Below are positions 61,831-64,000 of a stretch of DNA of 64,000 nt, one piece after another. Position 1 is the stretch's first letter. Each line of letters begins with the position of its first letter. This DNA is from an uncultured Alphaproteobacteria bacterium (GTDB taxonomy: Bacteria > Pseudomonadota > Alphaproteobacteria > Rs-D84): assembly GCA_904502095.1 (NCBI GenBank), contig CAJGDG010000001.1:4914-68913 (forward strand). Reading direction: 5' to 3'. Both the position numbers and the translations under genes were made by a program. The notes under the pieces are model-generated. The model made no database searches and was not told the origin of the DNA. It saw only the letters and a program-made list of their open reading frames with translations.

Positions 61831-63888
61831 ATGAATCCAGATGATTTACAAGAAACGCCACAGCAGGCTATTGAAAAATATACGACCGATTTTACAAAAT
61901 TGGCCGCAGATGGCAAGTTAGACCCTGTTATCGGGCGCGATGAAGAAATAAGACGCAGTATCCAGGTGTTAAGTCGTCGTACAAAAAACAACCCTGTATT
62001 AATTGGAAACCCGGGGGTTGGAAAAACCGCAATTGTCGAAGGACTGGCAAATCGTATTATATCGGGCGATGTGCCGGAAAATCTGCAGAAAAAACAATTG
62101 TTAAGTTTGGATATGGGCGCTTTGATGGCGGGTGCGTCATTTCGTGGTCAATTCGAAGGCAGATTAAAGGCGATTTTAAAGGCGGTCAAAGAATCTGATG
62201 GCAAAATTATTTTGTTTATCGATGAATTGCACACGTTGGTTGGCGCGGGCAAGGGCGAAGGCAGTATGGATGCGGCTAATTTATTAAAGCCTATGTTGGC
62301 GCGTGGTGAATTGCACTGTTTGGGGGCAACAACATTGGACGAATATCGCCAATATATTGAAAAAGACCCTGCGCTGGCGCGTCGCTTTCAGCCTGTATAT
62401 GTTGATGAACCAACTGTTGATGACACTATTTCAATTCTGCGTGGGTTGAAAGAAAAGTATGAAGGTCATCATGGTGTGCGTATTGCTGATGCAGCGTTGG
62501 TGTCTGCAGTCAAGTTGTCGAATCGGTATATCACAGACAGATTTTTGCCGGATAAAGCAATTGACTTGATTGATGAAGCGGCTGCGCGTGTGCGTATCGA
62601 AGTTGCGTCCAAACCGGATAAATTGGATGAAGTAGACAGACATTTAATGCAACTGAAAATCGAACAGCAGGCGTTGAAAAAAGAAAAAGATGAAGAGTCT
62701 AGAAAACGTTTGGCGGATTTGGAAAAACTGATTGAAACAGTTGGCGCAGAATCCCGGGAATTAACCGCACAATGGCAGGCAGAACAACAAAAAATGCGTG
62801 GGCTGTCCGATGCGATGGCGGCGTTGGACGCGGCCAAGGCCGAAGTCGCAACCGCGATGCGTAATGGCGATTATGAAAAAGCATCTGCATTGCAATATGG
62901 CAAAATTCCAGAACTGGAAGAAAAAATCGCAAAAATGAACGCTGATGCCAAAGAATACAAAACTGTATTACCAGAACATATTGCGGCGGTTGTCAGTAAA
63001 TGGACCGGTGTTCCAGCAGACAGGTTAAATGCCGAAGAACAATCTAAACTGTTGAATATTGAAGATGCGTTGCGTAAACGCGTGGTGGGTCAAGACCATG
63101 CGCTGGGCGTTATTGCGCGCGCAATTCGTCGCAGTCGTGCGGGCTTATCCGATCCGCGCAGACCGATGGGCAGTTTTATGTTCTTGGGGCCAACGGGTGT
63201 TGGTAAAACCGAAGTTGCCAAGGCATTGGCGGAATATCTGTTTAATGATGATACAGCGATGACCCGTATAGATATGAGTGAATATATGGAACCGCATTCT
63301 GTGTCGCGCTTAATCGGCAGTCCCCCAGGGTATGTCGGGTATGAACAGGGCGGCGTCCTGACCGAAAGTGTTCGCCGCAGACCGTATCAAGTTTTGCTGT
63401 TTGACGAAATTGAAAAGGCGAATCCTGATGTCTTTAATGTGTTCTTGCAAATCTTGGACGATGGCAGATTGACCGACGGCCAGGGGCATGTTGTGAACTT
63501 TACGAACACAATTATTATAATGACCAGCAATTTACCTGATATGAACGCGGTTAAAAAGCATTTTCGACCAGAATTTATCAATCGTATTGATGAAATTGTG
63601 TTCTTTAACCCATTGGGCAAAGATGTTATGGCTGGAATTGTTAAGATTCAACTGCAGGGTCTGGAACGCCGTTTAGCGGAACGCAGAATCAGTCTGAATA
63701 TTACAGACAAGGCGATAAAGTGGTTGGGCGATAATGGGTATGATGCCGTATTCGGTGCGCGTCCATTAAAGCGACTGATAACGTCCGCGGTTGAAGACAA
63801 AATTGCAGACTTGATATTATCAGACGCAATCAGTGAAGGCAGTACTGTTTATATCGATGTCCACGGCAAAGAATTAACCGTAAAATAA
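61831..63888 (+). CDS. clpB: ClpB disaggregase lacking the N-terminal domain
   Basis: 685 residues against about 860 in E. coli. The protein begins almost directly at the first AAA domain ([26 protein letters not shown]). Walker [10 protein letters not shown], arginine-finger region LARRFQP, M-domain coil ([16 protein letters not shown]), second Walker [10 protein letters not shown], and C-domain [12 protein letters not shown]. The stretch after IIMTSN is about 20 residues shorter than usual. No upstream in-frame N-domain is visible, so this resembles the natural short ClpB isoform. It works with DnaK in resolubilising aggregates; AAAGGA and an RpoH-type promoter precede it. Confidence 0.93.
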   Translation: MNPDDLQETPQQAIEKYTTDFTKLAADGKLDPVIGRDEEIRRSIQVLSRRTKNNPVLIGNPGVGKTAIVEGLANRIISGDVPENLQKKQLLSLDMGALMAGASFRGQFEGRLKAILKAVKESDGKIILFIDELHTLVGAGKGEGSMDAANLLKPMLARGELHCLGATTLDEYRQYIEKDPALARRFQPVYVDEPTVDDTISILRGLKEKYEGHHGVRIADAALVSAVKLSNRYITDRFLPDKAIDLIDEAAARVRIEVASKPDKLDEVDRHLMQLKIEQQALKKEKDEESRKRLADLEKLIETVGAESRELTAQWQAEQQKMRGLSDAMAALDAAKAEVATAMRNGDYEKASALQYGKIPELEEKIAKMNADAKEYKTVLPEHIAAVVSKWTGVPADRLNAEEQSKLLNIEDALRKRVVGQDHALGVIARAIRRSRAGLSDPRRPMGSFMFLGPTGVGKTEVAKALAEYLFNDDTAMTRIDMSEYMEPHSVSRLIGSPPGYVGYEQGGVLTESVRRRPYQVLLFDEIEKANPDVFNVFLQILDDGRLTDGQGHVVNFTNTIIIMTSNLPDMNAVKKHFRPEFINRIDEIVFFNPLGKDVMAGIVKIQLQGLERRLAERRISLNITDKAIKWLGDNGYDAVFGARPLKRLITSAVEDKIADLILSDAISEGSTVYIDVHGKELTVK

Positions 63889-63911
63889 ATTATAATAACT
63901 TATCTAAAAGT

Positions 63912-63958
63912 AAATCGGGAATCTCATGTAGCGTTATGTACACTACGATTCCCGATTT
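63912..63958 (+). terminator. Stem-loop after clpB
   Basis: AAATCGGGAATC-tcat-GTAG ... CTAC-GATTCCCGATTT: 12 bp plus 4 bp of perfect pairing, followed by TTCCTTTT. Probably the clpB terminator although the T-run is interrupted. Nothing else is seen to the window end. Confidence 0.65.
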
Positions 63959-64000
63959 CCTTTTATCTAAATTATTCTAATTTATTTTACGCACTAATCA

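Overview
This window comes from an alphaproteobacterium of moderate-to-low GC. The evidence is a CcrM-type GANTC methyltransferase, an alphaproteobacterial-style RpoH promoter before clpB, LpxI, a VirB11-family ATPase, a type-2 (archaeal/Rickettsiales-like) valyl-tRNA synthetase, and intergenic palindromic repeats reminiscent of those in Rickettsiales. A periplasmic choloylglycine-hydrolase-family enzyme and many secreted and surface proteins suggest a host-associated, possibly gut-dwelling, Gram-negative lineage without flagella here. That last placement is inference; no rRNA gene is present to fix the taxon.

Layout. 1-7960: the end of a large cysteine-rich secreted protein, a block of palindromic repeats, a HAD phosphatase, and a minus-strand operon of four secreted proteins, three of them cysteine-rich. 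8090-12854: a membrane coiled-coil protein, a giant autotransporter whose subtilase domain has lost catalytic residues, and a small orphan gene with a palindromic promoter. 12876-20857: more cysteine-rich secreted giants on both sides of infA. 20941-26223: ccrM, then the operon nrdR-slt-rnhB-pgk. 26247-29033: a secreted helical protein and the choloylglycine hydrolase homologue. 29142-33500: an accessory-looking stretch with valS between a 5' half-copy of tRNA-Gln and the intact tRNA-Gln, followed by tRNA-like debris and an orphan gene. 33505-44123: small membrane proteins, a Pmp-like autotransporter, tyrS, an EnvC-like factor, a small cysteine-rich-repeat protein, ssb and an apparently active subtilase autotransporter. 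44268-57706: OB-fold and nuclease proteins, efp, ppa, virB11-like, lipoproteins, recO, a DsbA-like protein, clpP-clpX, an rRNA methyltransferase, two outer-membrane barrels, lpxI and a MotA/TolQ-OmpA pair. 57888-63888: rpsF-rpsR-(structured RNA)-rplI, a two-gene secreted operon, tRNA-Leu, rpmB and an N-domain-less clpB.

The most unusual content is a family of at least six exported proteins built from a repeated four-cysteine module, C-x6-C-x(3-6)-C-G-x2-aromatic-x2-C. Most have a signal peptide and a basic low-complexity stretch before the modules, and several have glycine-rich hydrophobic segments. They lie in several operons and occupy roughly 12 kb of 64 kb. I do not recognise them as a named family; a disulfide-stabilised envelope or surface assembly is a reasonable hypothesis. 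A membrane-anchored DsbA-like protein, autotransporters and barrels in the same window fit an envelope-centred lifestyle.

Other points: a recurring promoter form TTGACA-N16-TATATT, several genes that look leaderless (a -10 box 6-9 nt before ATG and no Shine-Dalgarno), and a 100-nt nested stem-loop between rpsR and rplI. All functional calls are from reading motifs; no database search was run.
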